From Psychrobacter sp. P11F6 (GTDB lineage: Bacteria; Pseudomonadota; Gammaproteobacteria; Pseudomonadales; Moraxellaceae): a stretch of DNA of 64,000 nucleotides. Positions 1-8,672 of this stretch are shown one piece after another. The notes beneath the pieces were generated by a model. It did no database searches. It was given only the letters and a program-made list of their open reading frames with translations, and was not told the origin of the DNA. The position numbers and the translations under genes were made by a program. The stretch is taken from positions 1,240,001 to 1,304,000 of the forward strand of contig NZ_CM003594.1 of assembly GCF_001435295.1 (NCBI RefSeq), written 5' to 3'. The first letter of the stretch is position 1. Every line of letters begins with the position of its first letter.

Positions 1-131
1 TGAGATAAATGACAAGACATGTGGAGACCTTTAAGATATAAGTTATCTGTGCTGTTATAACAAAATACCATTTAGTTTACCAGTTTATTTCACAACTGTT
101 GTGGACAATACAAAAAATGTTTGAGTATTGT

Positions 132-1352
132 TTAATCTCGCTTTCTGTCGAGCAGCATTGCATCGCCATAACTAAAGAAGCGATAGTGTTCTTTAATCGC
201 ATGTTGATAACCATGCTCAATGGCATCTTTACCCGAAAATGCCGAGACCAGCATTAATAACGTTGATTTGGGTAAATGGAAATTGGTTAATAGTCGATCT
301 ATCACACCAAACTTAAACCCTGGGTAAATGAATATATCGGTATCACCTGACCAGCTGGAGAGAGGCTGCCCATTAACGGCTGTTTTTTGATAAGCTGTTT
401 CGAGTACGCGTGTGACCGTGGTGCCAATAGCGATGACTTGTTTACCATTCGCATGGGTTTGGTTGATGAGTTCGGCTGTTGCTTGTGGTAAATGTGCATA
501 CTCACTATGCATGGTGTGATTGAGCAAGTTGTCCGTTTTTACTGGCGCAAATGTACCAGCGCCAACGTGTAGAGTCACAAAAGCCGTACGAATACCTTTT
601 GCCGCAAGTTTGCTCAGTACCGATTCATCAAAGTGTAAGCTTGCAGTCGGTGCAGCCACACTCGCAAGCTTGGTTGGATCATGAAAAACCGTTTGATAAC
701 GAGTATTGTCTGTCTCATCCGCATGGCGTTCAAAGTAGGGGGGAATAGGTAGCTCACCATAAAGCTCTAAATGCGGCAAGATCGGCGCATCAAACGCTAA
801 AATAAATAAGTTGTCTTGACGACCAATCATCACCGCCTTCATATGACCGTCAGCAAGCTGCAAGTGTTGTCCAAGTTTGAGCGCTTTGCTGGCTTTAACA
901 TGGCAAAGTGCAATATGTTCTTGATTCACGGGTTTGTCATTTGCAGCTTCTACAGATTTTTCAGCCTCTACATATAAAGTCGCTGTCTCTAAATCTGAGA
1001 TATCAACCAAGCGTTCAATCAATACTTCAAGCTTACCGCCAGTATCCTTTTGTCCAAAAAGACGCGCTTTCATCACCTTTGTATCATTAAATATAATCAA
1101 ATCACCCTCATTTAATAACTCAGGTAACTCAGTGAATAAGCGATCTTCTACAAGCGTAGGGTCTTTTTGATTATTGGCGGGCAAATAAAAAAGTTTTGAG
1201 GCAGAACGCTGTGAGAGAGGATAGCGTGCAATCAGGCTATCTGGCAGCTCATAATCATAGTCATCAACGCTCAAATAATTCAAATCATTGTTGTTTTTTT
1301 CGGCATCAACTGAGGCGGCAGTAGTAGAGTCTATAGTGTGAAAATCGGTCAT
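132..1352 (-). CDS. queA: S-adenosylmethionine:tRNA ribosyltransferase-isomerase QueA
   Basis: QueA transfers and isomerises the ribosyl part of SAM onto 7-aminomethyl-7-deazaguanine in tRNA to give epoxyqueuosine, late in queuosine synthesis; it is cytoplasmic. Family blocks seen: YELPDSLIARYPL near the N-terminus, FNDTKVMKARLFG, VAAPTASLHFDE, FVTLHVGAGTFAPV, IYPGFKFGVIDRLLTNFHLP and the C-terminal RFFSYGDAMLL. At 406 residues it is about 50 longer than the E. coli enzyme: it has a polar leader of roughly 30 residues before the conserved start and an acidic insertion after VLIERLVD. The ATG at 1352 is preferred to a TTG two codons upstream; its ribosome binding site is weak. The usual partner tgt may lie beyond the left edge. 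The identification is secure, the exact start less so. Confidence 0.96.
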   Translation of the reverse strand: MTDFHTIDSTTAASVDAEKNNNDLNYLSVDDYDYELPDSLIARYPLSQRSASKLFYLPANNQKDPTLVEDRLFTELPELLNEGDLIIFNDTKVMKARLFGQKDTGGKLEVLIERLVDISDLETATLYVEAEKSVEAANDKPVNQEHIALCHVKASKALKLGQHLQLADGHMKAVMIGRQDNLFILAFDAPILPHLELYGELPIPPYFERHADETDNTRYQTVFHDPTKLASVAAPTASLHFDESVLSKLAAKGIRTAFVTLHVGAGTFAPVKTDNLLNHTMHSEYAHLPQATAELINQTHANGKQVIAIGTTVTRVLETAYQKTAVNGQPLSSWSGDTDIFIYPGFKFGVIDRLLTNFHLPKSTLLMLVSAFSGKDAIEHGYQHAIKEHYRFFSYGDAMLLDRKRD

Positions 1353-1518
1353 AGTCAATCTTTAAATGAATGTAAATTTTGGCGTAATTGTAGCAGAAAC
1401 GATGTCATGAAAGGACAGTTTAGTAACGACTCATGCGCACAAAACGGCTTGTACATTAAATAGCCTAAGCATTAATTGTTAGAATGAATAATTAACAAAA
1501 GTAATGAGCGTCAGTATG

Positions 1519-2604
1519 TTAGTCAAATAAATTTAACTGCGGCAACAATTGGGCGGTAGGTGTTAATGAAGAGAAAGTAACACCGACTAAGCGGATAGGT
1601 AGCTCACGAGGAATGTCTAAAAACAGTTTGTCTAACCAATAATGCGCAGAATCAGCACTGTTAAAGGCAGTCGATAGCGTGTGTGAGCGGGTGATTTGAG
1701 TAAAGTCTGCGTATTTAACTTTTAGAGTAATGGTATAGGCGACCAGCTGTTTTTGTTGTAGTTGATGAAAGGCATCGGCATTTTGTTCATAAATTTGTAT
1801 ACGTAATTTATGGTTATTACTTAGATTGTCTTTGAATGTGGTCTCAGAACCCACAGATTTATGCGCGCGCTCAGATTTGACAGCACGCTCATCACACCCA
1901 TGGGCAATATCGTGATAAAACTGCCCACGCTTGCCGAACTCCTGCACCAATACAGCCGCTTGCATTCGCTTGAGATCCGCGCCAGTACTTACACCCATCG
2001 CATGTAAGCGCTTGGCAGTGGCTTTGCCAATACCATGAAAGCGCTCGATAGGTAGCGTACTGATAAAGGCATCAGCGTCCGCTGGCGTGATGATAGCCGT
2101 ACCATTGGGTTTATTGATATCAGAGGCAATTTTAGCCAGCATCTTGTTAAACGACACACCTGCTGAGGCCGTTAATCCAGTATGCTCTAGTATTTGTGCC
2201 CTTAGCCAGTTCGCCATCAAGGTCGCTGAGCCTTTATGGACTTGTAGCCCTGTAACATCGAGATAGGCCTCATCTAGAGACAATGGTTCAACATGTGGCG
2301 TTAAGCGGTACATAATCTGACGAATATCGCTACTAACTGCGCGATAAACCTCAAAACGTGGCCTTACAAAAATGACTTCTGGGCAACGTTTACGCGCCTC
2401 ATAACAAGACATGGCAGAGCGTACACCGAATTTACGCACCTCATAGCTGGCTGCTGCGACCACACCGCGACCACTTGGATCGCCACCAACCACCAATGGC
2501 TTACCGCGCAGTTCAGGAAAGTCACGCTGCTCCACACTGGCATAAAAAGCATCCATGTCTATATGAATGATTTTACGGGGGCTAGCATTTATAGAAGTTG
2601 TCAT
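1519..2604 (-). CDS. dinB: DNA polymerase IV (Y family)
   Basis: Error-prone translesion polymerase that extends stalled or mismatched primers. The N-terminal motif IHIDMDAFYASVE carries the first metal-binding Asp (D16) and PLSLDEAYLDVTG carries D111 and E112, so all three catalytic carboxylates are present. The helix-hairpin-helix region (FHGIGKATAKRLHAMGV) and the little-finger domain follow. The protein ends QLNLFD, matching the beta-clamp-binding pentapeptide QLxLF, which ties it to the replisome. About 361 residues, normal for the family. An ATG at 2604 is chosen; a GTG two codons upstream (2610) is equally possible. It reads in the same direction as queA but is separated by about 165 bases, so it is probably its own unit. 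No LexA-type operator was recognised upstream. Confidence 0.96.
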   Translation of the reverse strand: MTTSINASPRKIIHIDMDAFYASVEQRDFPELRGKPLVVGGDPSGRGVVAAASYEVRKFGVRSAMSCYEARKRCPEVIFVRPRFEVYRAVSSDIRQIMYRLTPHVEPLSLDEAYLDVTGLQVHKGSATLMANWLRAQILEHTGLTASAGVSFNKMLAKIASDINKPNGTAIITPADADAFISTLPIERFHGIGKATAKRLHAMGVSTGADLKRMQAAVLVQEFGKRGQFYHDIAHGCDERAVKSERAHKSVGSETTFKDNLSNNHKLRIQIYEQNADAFHQLQQKQLVAYTITLKVKYADFTQITRSHTLSTAFNSADSAHYWLDKLFLDIPRELPIRLVGVTFSSLTPTAQLLPQLNLFD

Positions 2605-3112
2605 ACTCACTATTTTACCTGATTCAAGCGCTTTGATTGAGTATCAAAATTTAAATTTATCGATAGAATCCTTTGCTAGGTTAGTAGAACGCTAGCAATG
2701 ATATATGAATAATTTTATATGTCATAAATCTTATATATCATAGAGTTAGTTAATAATAAACAGTAGTACTAATTCAAAAAGATCGTATTTAGCAAACATA
2801 TTTTTGCTGTTGAATGATCTAGGTCTACTGTAAATCAAACTCATTTGTACTCTTGCACCACCTGTCGTATCAAGCTCACCGTTTGTCATAAATCTCACAT
2901 TTAGATGTTACAGTTTTGATTCTGGTGTTTTACAATATAGTATCCGCGCTAATGGATGATTATAAAACAATAAGTAATGCCTTGTGCGCCTCTATGACCA
3001 TGTAAAAAAGACATTACTTATCGCTCATGCCAAGATCGAAAATGGAGTTTTGGTAAAATTAACTCTTTAAGAGCTTGATGTTAGAGAGTTTAGAATGACT
3101 AAGGAGCTGATG
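2605..3112. other. Intergenic region with an inverted repeat
   Basis: About 500 AT-rich bases between divergent dinB and a small plus-strand gene. No coding frame is convincing. A perfect 10-base inverted repeat, ATAAGTAATG at 2970-2979 and CATTACTTAT at 3012-3021, with a 32-base loop, is the only structure that stands out. It lacks a following T-run, so it is not a typical terminator. Promoters of both flanking genes should lie here. Confidence 0.5.
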
Positions 3113-3358
3113 ATGAATAATGAACTAAAAGGGAGCGATTTAACAAGGGCGATGCTAGCACGCGGCGATAAAAAAGTATGGTGTGCGGTTTGTGATGATA
3201 GTGATGAGCAAGCAATGATGGATCATTGTGGTAATGATTTTACGGCTTATATCGTATCATTTCGTGACGGACATTTTTATTGTAATGCTGGCATGCCGTG
3301 GGAGTTTGCCGTGCCCATTAAGATAATTGCGGTGCTGCAATCTGAAATAGAGAAGTAA
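3113..3358 (+). CDS. Small hypothetical protein with clustered cysteines
   Basis: A protein of 81 residues that I do not recognise. The start ATG at 3113 is preferred because AAGGAG at 3101-3106 sits six bases before it; an ATG at 3110 and one at 3095 are alternatives. The sequence has C24-x2-C27, then H38-C39 and C57, a spacing that could bind a metal, in a mixed alpha/beta-looking chain ending in a short hydrophobic helix and a charged tail. No signal peptide or membrane segment is seen. It stands alone, with tRNA-Leu convergent downstream. The strong ribosome binding site and non-random composition argue that it is a real gene. Function is unknown; metal binding is only a guess. Confidence 0.7.
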   Translation: MNNELKGSDLTRAMLARGDKKVWCAVCDDSDEQAMMDHCGNDFTAYIVSFRDGHFYCNAGMPWEFAVPIKIIAVLQSEIEK

Positions 3359-3382
3359 GTATAGCAATAATATTACCGGCAC

Positions 3383-3405
3383 AAAAAAACCTCCTAATGA
3401 GGAGG
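3383..3405 (-). terminator. Rho-independent terminator of tRNA-Leu
   Basis: On the minus strand CCTCCT-CATT-AGGAGG forms a six-base-pair hairpin followed by seven T. It lies about 20 bases beyond the 3' end of the tRNA gene, so it very probably ends that transcript. Confidence 0.85.
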
Positions 3406-3423
3406 CTGATTTGTTACTAATAT

Positions 3424-3509
3424 TGGTACCAGTGGTCGGACTCGAACCGACACGCTTATTAGGCAACGGATTTTGAATCCGTCATGTCTACCAATTCCAT
3501 CACACTGGC
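3424..3509 (-). tRNA. tRNA-Leu, anticodon CAA
   Basis: An 86-base class II tRNA with CCA encoded. The acceptor stem pairs GCCAGTG with CACTGGT (G:U at the first pair). The anticodon stem ACGGA/TCCGT closes a seven-base loop TTCAAAA, giving anticodon CAA, which reads UUG leucine codons. A long variable arm, TTGCCTAATAAGCG, and the T-arm GTCGGTTCGAGTCCGAC are as expected for leucine. A T-rich terminator follows. It is an isolated tRNA gene with no sign of an integrated element beside it. Confidence 0.97.
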
Positions 3510-3652
3510 ATGTTAGAAGATAAGGTCTATTAGATAGAGATTATCGAATTGGGCTACAGGGTTAGCTCTGTATAGGCTGCGTATTATAGCAGCCTATTTT
3601 TATCCGTCAAGAATTATTTGATATAATTTTCAATTAAATCAAAAAAATTGGT

Positions 3653-4426
3653 TTAGCCTACAAAAGCACGTTCAACGGCATAATCTGCTTGGACACCCAT
3701 GCGTGGTGAAACGGTCAAACCAAAATCATCCAAAATCGCTGAAACTTCAGCATTAAATGGCATGCTACCGCAGATCATGACACGGTCGTCTTCTTTATTC
3801 ATCGGTGGTAAGCCAATATCTTCAAAGAGCTTTCCTGAGGTCATTAAGTCAGTCACGCGACCTTGATTTTTGAAATCCTCACGAGTCACTGTTGGGTAGT
3901 AGATGAATTTTTCACGGTACCATTCACCAAAGATCTCGTCGTTAGGTAACTCATTTTCAAACATATCACGATACGCCAAATCATCGACATGGCGCACACC
4001 ATGTACCAAGATGATTTTTTCAAAGCGTTCATAGACTTCAGGATCACGTGCCAACGATAAAAATGGTGCCAGTCCAGTGCCTGTAGAGAGCATATAAAGG
4101 TTTTTGCCAGGCAGTAAATCATCTAGTACCAAAGTGCCCGTTGGTTTTTTGCTGACCAACAGCTCGTCACCAACTTTAATATGCTGCAAGCGCGAGGTTA
4201 ATGGGCCATCTTGAACTTTGATAGAAAAGAATTCTAAGTGATCTTCGTAGTTCGGGCTAGCAATCGAATAAGCACGCAATAGCGGTCTGCCATCGACAAC
4301 GATTCCGATCATCGCAAATTCGCCATTACGAAAGCGCAGGCCATCGTCGCGAGTTGTCTTGATGCTAAATAGAGCGTCATTCCAGTGATGAACCTCTGTG
4401 ACCGTTTCGGTGCGAAGTTTTGACAT
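3653..4426 (-). CDS. fpr: Ferredoxin/flavodoxin-NADP+ reductase
   Basis: FAD-dependent reductase that moves electrons between NADPH and ferredoxin or flavodoxin, used in oxidative-stress defence and for supplying reduced ferredoxin. The FAD-binding block RAYSIASP starts at R51, and the NADP-binding glycine block STGTGLAPFLS lies at 114-124. VMICGSMPFNAEV and the C-terminal ERAFVG are characteristic of the bacterial Fpr class with a short aromatic-containing tail. Length 257 is normal. The start has GAGGA well placed upstream. It is monocistronic, with about 500 bases of non-coding DNA before it. In pseudomonads fpr is controlled by the LysR-type FinR; no such neighbour is present here. Confidence 0.95.
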   Translation of the reverse strand: MSKLRTETVTEVHHWNDALFSIKTTRDDGLRFRNGEFAMIGIVVDGRPLLRAYSIASPNYEDHLEFFSIKVQDGPLTSRLQHIKVGDELLVSKKPTGTLVLDDLLPGKNLYMLSTGTGLAPFLSLARDPEVYERFEKIILVHGVRHVDDLAYRDMFENELPNDEIFGEWYREKFIYYPTVTREDFKNQGRVTDLMTSGKLFEDIGLPPMNKEDDRVMICGSMPFNAEVSAILDDFGLTVSPRMGVQADYAVERAFVG

Positions 4427-4932
4427 AAAGTCCTCGTTAATAAGTTGCTATCGGTTTTATTAAGTTTAAATGAGTGTTAAATTAAAATTTTCAATGAAAA
4501 AGTGTATAAAAGGGTAGTAAATTTTCAATCATTATTGGAACAGCTAATCGTTTAAAACCTCTGTCATGCAAAGTAAGTAGCATAGCCGATGTTTTAACCA
4601 ATGTTATGGGGCGATATTCTAACACCTTATTAAGCATTTAAAATCAGGAGAGGGACTGATAAGGTCTAAGGATAGATACGACTGAATCTGTCTCATGTAA
4701 AACCATGGCAATAGCTGTTGCTTTAGATGGCTTATAAGGGTTGAAAAATAAAGGCTCTCATCGAATTTATGGCTCATAATACCAAAATTTAAAATAAAAA
4801 TCCGTCTGGCAGCGACGATGGGGCATGATAAAATGGAATATCGTTAGTGAGTAATTTTGTATCACTGGATAATATGCGCTAAACGTTCTCATAAAAGCAG
4901 ATGCTTACTATTGAACGGTTTTTTGGAGAAAC
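4427..4932. other. Intergenic region between divergent fpr and trmO
   Basis: About 500 bases with no convincing coding frame in any reading. The region is AT-rich with several poly-A and poly-T runs. It must hold the promoters of fpr and trmO, but no operator, riboswitch or repeat could be recognised. Confidence 0.4.
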
Positions 4933-5820
4933 ATGATGTCCGATGATAATATCTCTTTGGCGGGTTACCACCATGCGCCAATGATTGGCTACCATCGTGC
5001 GCCGCTATCACAGAAATTTGGTGCGCCACGCCAGCCGAATTTGGTTGCGCTCACCAGTATCATTGAGATGATAGCGCCTTATGACTCGCCAGCAGCATTT
5101 GCCGGTTTAGACGCGTTCAGCCATATCTGGATCAGTTGGCAGTTTCATCATAACTATACCAATAAAGACACTCATATTGGCAAAGGTGGCACTGGCTTTC
5201 GTGCGCAAGTCCGCCCACCAAGGCTCGGTGGCAATCAAAAAATAGGGGTGTTTGCCAGTCGCAGTATGTATCGACCCTCAGCGCTTGGGCTATCTGTCGT
5301 TAAGCTTGAAAGTATCGAGGTTTGTGATGGGCGCGTGTTACTTATTATTAGCGGTGCAGATATGATAGATGGTACGCCGATTATCGATATTAAGCCCTAT
5401 GTCGCTTATAGCGATGCGCTCAGTAATGCAAAAAGCGGGTTTGCGCCAACTGCGCCAGATTTATTAGAGATAATTATCACGGAGTCTGCTTACGAGCAAT
5501 TTATGACGTTGGTTGATGCTGGACGATGCGATAAAAATGACAATGACAATGACAATGGGACTGAGAATAAAAATAATAAGAAAGCTATTCATGCAAAAAA
5601 TAATAGTGTAGCGACGCTTATTCAACAAATGCAAGAGCAATTGCTTATTGCTGATATCGAGACTATTAAAGCATTAATTGCGCAAGACCCGCGTCCAGCT
5701 TATCGTCGCGCGGAGATCAATGCGCTGTTTGTCATGCGTTATAAGTCTGTTGATGTTAGCTTCCAGTTGATAGAATCAGGGCAATTGCAGATAACGGCTG
5801 TTGTCAAAGTGAGCTTATAG
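4933..5820 (+). CDS. trmO: tRNA (N6-threonylcarbamoyladenosine37-N6)-methyltransferase TrmO
   Basis: TrmO (TsaA/YaeB family) methylates t6A37 of some threonine tRNAs using SAM, which fine-tunes decoding. The unusual beta-barrel SAM-binding domain is recognised by MIGYHRAPLSQKFGAPRQP, FAGLDAFSHIWISWQFH, VRPPRLGGNQKIGVFASR and MYRPSALGLSVVKLE, followed by DGTPIIDIKPYVAYSD. The C-terminal part contains DPRPAYRR, typical of the E. coli-type long form. A low-complexity Asn/Asp/Lys linker (about residues 200-220) separates the two parts. GGAG lies seven bases before the first of two adjacent ATG codons. It is 295 residues against 235 in E. coli; the linker and N-terminal leader explain most of the difference. 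Monocistronic. Confidence 0.93.
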   Translation: MMSDDNISLAGYHHAPMIGYHRAPLSQKFGAPRQPNLVALTSIIEMIAPYDSPAAFAGLDAFSHIWISWQFHHNYTNKDTHIGKGGTGFRAQVRPPRLGGNQKIGVFASRSMYRPSALGLSVVKLESIEVCDGRVLLIISGADMIDGTPIIDIKPYVAYSDALSNAKSGFAPTAPDLLEIIITESAYEQFMTLVDAGRCDKNDNDNDNGTENKNNKKAIHAKNNSVATLIQQMQEQLLIADIETIKALIAQDPRPAYRRAEINALFVMRYKSVDVSFQLIESGQLQITAVVKVSL

Positions 5821-5905
5821 TGCCCAGTGACGCCATTACTGCCGCATGAATGATCCATAAATCACTCCTCAATAAATAACGTATCAATAATAAAAGAAGA
5901 ACAAT

Positions 5906-7693
5906 ATGTCTGCTCAGAAATATTCAATCGTGATTGATTTACGTTGGTGCTTAGATGAACTATTGGCAGATAAAGTGATTGACCAGCGTGGCTACAATTT
6001 AGTGATGACGAGCCGCCGTGATAAAGCGCAGCATCCACTCCTGACCATCAGTGAATTTGGTCTGCCAAACGGTCATGCATTGGATAAAAATATTGAGCAT
6101 AAATTGACTTTGGTATGGTTGAATCAATGGTTAGCTGCCAAAGCAGGCATGGCACTTGTCCGTATTGACCCGTTAAAAGTCGATGTCCCAGCCGTCACTC
6201 AGTTGATGTCCTTTGAATATGCCCGCTCACAGCATATTTTGCCCATTGAAGTGACGAATGATGAAGTCGTCATCGGTACAGACCAGCCGTTCTGTACTGA
6301 GTGGCAGACAAGTATCGAAAAATTAATCAAGTCTAAAAGTTATCGTACGGTTTATATCAATCCTGAGCAAATCAATCGCTATCGTCAAGAATTTTACCAA
6401 GTCACCCAAGCGATTGCAGGAGCAAATAGTGTCCACAAGCGCGCGGCGGCTGATGTCACCAATGTCGAGGCATTATTGCAACTTGGCGACAATACCAACC
6501 CTGATGCCAACGATCAACATATTGTCAGAGTTGTCGATTGGCTGTTGCAATATGCTTTTGAGCAGCGAGCCAGTGATATCCATTTAGAGCCTCGCCGTGA
6601 GACGGGTAAAGTTCGTTTTCGTATTGATGGCGTGTTGCATACCGTCTATGAGATGCCATTGGCAATTATCGTCGCGGTGACGGCGCGGATTAAAATATTA
6701 GGACGACTGAATGTGGCAGAAAAACGCAAACCACAAGATGGCAGGTTGAAAACCCGTACACCAAAGGGTCTAGAAACTGAGCTGCGCCTATCGACGATGC
6801 CGACTGCCTTTGGCGAAAAGCTGGTGATGCGGGTATTTGATCCTGAAGTGCTGGTGCGCTCGTTTGCTCAGCTTGGTTTGTCAGGTAAGCAGCTCGATAC
6901 TTGGCATGAGTTGACAGCGCATCCCAACGGTATTATTTTGGTTACGGGTCCGACTGGCTCAGGTAAGACTACGACGTTGTACAGTACGCTTAAGCAGCTC
7001 GCCACAGAACAAGTTAATGTCTGTACGATTGAAGATCCTATCGAGATGATTGAGCCTGCTTTTAACCAAATGCAGGTCAATCCAGGCGTTGATTTGCATT
7101 TTGCAGATGGTATTCGCTCTTTGATGCGCCAAGACCCAGATATCATTATGGTTGGTGAGATTCGCGATGCCGAAACCGCCAATATGGCAGTACAAGCATC
7201 ACTTACTGGACATTTGGTACTATCGACGTTGCATACCAATGATGCACCAAGCTCACTTACTCGCTTGCATGATTTGGGCATTCAGCCGTTTTTGACCTCA
7301 GCGACGATATTAGGCGTCATGGCGCAGCGTTTGCTACGCACGTTATGTTCGCATTGCAAAAAAGCCTTAGACGTAATCCCAGACAGTGAAATTGCTGTTC
7401 AGTGGCAGGAGCTGGTTCAGCCTTGGCGTGCGCCCGCTCCAGCGCAAATTTATACGGCGCAAGGCTGCGAGCATTGTCGCCATACGGGCTATCAAGGTCG
7501 CGTTGGTCTGTACGAGATCATGCCGTTGTCAAATGAGCTAAAAAAACTGGTCGCCGCCGATGCCAATTTAGATGTGCTTAAGCAGCAAGCGTACCGCGAA
7601 GGTGTGCAGCCATTGCGCTTATCGGGCGCAAAGCGTATTAGTGAAGGGGTGACGACCATAGAAGAAGTAATGCGAGTGGTGCCATTGCATTGA
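5906..7693 (+). CDS. gspE: Type II secretion ATPase GspE
   Basis: Cytoplasmic hexameric ATPase that drives pseudopilus assembly in the type II secretion system. Residues 1-170 form the N-terminal GspE/PilB domain that docks on GspL. The motor domain has Walker A GPTGSGKTTT (from G348), the Asp box with IEDPIEM, Walker B in RQDPDIIMVGEIRD and the His box LTGHLVLSTLHTND. A C-type zinc motif is intact: C481-x2-C484 and C521-x2-C524. Length 595 is slightly above the GspE norm. The other T2SS genes in view, gspHIJK, are 3 kb downstream behind unrelated genes; gspF, gspG, gspC-D and gspL-M are not in the window. PilB is the alternative assignment; no other pilus genes adjoin, and gspHIJK nearby favours GspE. 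Confidence 0.88.
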   Translation: MSAQKYSIVIDLRWCLDELLADKVIDQRGYNLVMTSRRDKAQHPLLTISEFGLPNGHALDKNIEHKLTLVWLNQWLAAKAGMALVRIDPLKVDVPAVTQLMSFEYARSQHILPIEVTNDEVVIGTDQPFCTEWQTSIEKLIKSKSYRTVYINPEQINRYRQEFYQVTQAIAGANSVHKRAAADVTNVEALLQLGDNTNPDANDQHIVRVVDWLLQYAFEQRASDIHLEPRRETGKVRFRIDGVLHTVYEMPLAIIVAVTARIKILGRLNVAEKRKPQDGRLKTRTPKGLETELRLSTMPTAFGEKLVMRVFDPEVLVRSFAQLGLSGKQLDTWHELTAHPNGIILVTGPTGSGKTTTLYSTLKQLATEQVNVCTIEDPIEMIEPAFNQMQVNPGVDLHFADGIRSLMRQDPDIIMVGEIRDAETANMAVQASLTGHLVLSTLHTNDAPSSLTRLHDLGIQPFLTSATILGVMAQRLLRTLCSHCKKALDVIPDSEIAVQWQELVQPWRAPAPAQIYTAQGCEHCRHTGYQGRVGLYEIMPLSNELKKLVAADANLDVLKQQAYREGVQPLRLSGAKRISEGVTTIEEVMRVVPLH

Positions 7694-7746
7694 CATCAAA
7701 CGGCTAACGCTTGCTTTAGTAAAACGTTGCCTTGTAACTTAACTCT

Positions 7747-8412
7747 TTAACGCTCCCAGCGTACATTTTGGCGAATAATTTTGGCTGGTGTACCAGCAAT
7801 CATGCAGTTGGGCGTCTCAACTGGTTTATTGACAAATGCCCCTGCTGCAATAATACAACCACTGGCGATAGAGACGTTTTTAGAAATGGTTACATTGGCG
7901 GCAATCCAAATATGGTCTCCTAAACTGACGTCTGTATGTGCCTTATTCACTCGCGCGTTAGTGTCTATATCATAGACCTTGTGAACGTCAGTCGCTCGAA
8001 TTTCGATACCACGTGATATCATGCATGATTGACCAATGGTCACACTTTTATCGCGCGCCAAAATATAGCAGTCAATAGCGGTGGTATGATTGCCGATATA
8101 AATATGTAGATAATTACCGACAACCAATAATCGCCCCGAGAATTTAACGTGCTCTCCAATCGTGACTTGATTGTGATTGCCGTTGATGTCAATTTTTAAC
8201 TGATTAAATTTGCCGCCCTTACCGATAGTGATGTGATTGTCATGACCCTTACGAATGGTAATGGTCGAATTGCCAATGATGCGTGCATCTTTGGCGATAT
8301 TGATATGATTATTGAGCCCTTTGTCTTGTAACAAAAACCGCTTTTTATAGAGCTGTTTGGGTAATAATGTTTTTATAATCGGAGAAAGGCTGATGGTTTT
8401 TTTATGGTTCAT
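7747..8412 (-). CDS. Left-handed beta-helix (hexapeptide) O-acyltransferase
   Basis: Member of the hexapeptide-repeat acyltransferases, which move acetyl or related groups from acyl-CoA to sugars or antibiotics. Many imperfect [LIV]-G-x4 turns are visible from about residue 35, and the C-terminal half has the hallmark sequence: RATDVHKVYD with the probable catalytic His, then HIWIAANVTISKNVSIASGCIIAAGAFVNK, and the terminal block MIAGTPAKIIRQNV. Length 221 is typical. It stands convergent to gspE with no polysaccharide genes around, so the acceptor cannot be named. The beta-helix starts late, after a basic N-terminus. Family call is sure; substrate is not. Confidence 0.85.
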   Translation of the reverse strand: MNHKKTISLSPIIKTLLPKQLYKKRFLLQDKGLNNHINIAKDARIIGNSTITIRKGHDNHITIGKGGKFNQLKIDINGNHNQVTIGEHVKFSGRLLVVGNYLHIYIGNHTTAIDCYILARDKSVTIGQSCMISRGIEIRATDVHKVYDIDTNARVNKAHTDVSLGDHIWIAANVTISKNVSIASGCIIAAGAFVNKPVETPNCMIAGTPAKIIRQNVRWER

Positions 8413-8672
8413 AATGATGGGCTTATGAAAAGTGAGTAGAAGGCGTAATGTTTTCGCTAGCGACTGGCTTCTATGGTTGATTAGCTGTCTTTATATCAAG
8501 GCTCATGTCAAGAATATAGTCAGTTTTGATACCGTTTCAGACACGGTTAACCATGACTCTGATAGTGTAACGCTAAACTTTGCTTGAAAACAGTTGCCTT
8601 TGGAGCAATCAATACTCTAAGGTTTTAAACCTAATATTTTTTATTCATTCATGTTTATTAACGAGACTACTT

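Noticed and set aside
53..62. TGTTATAACA, resembling a Zur half-site
   Set aside because: Only 10 bases, lacks the full GTTATANTATAAC core and is at the window edge with no target gene in view.
91..103. CACAAC-T-GTTGTG palindrome near the left edge
   Set aside because: Short and isolated; cannot be tied to a gene whose start is outside the window.
6868..7281. 137-codon antisense frame over gspE
   Set aside because: Covers the Walker A/B region of gspE on the opposite strand; no independent signals.
8580..8672. TTG start giving TatD a hydrophobic leader
   Set aside because: The leader is not a normal signal peptide, and TatD family proteins start directly at the metal-binding TDSHCH block.
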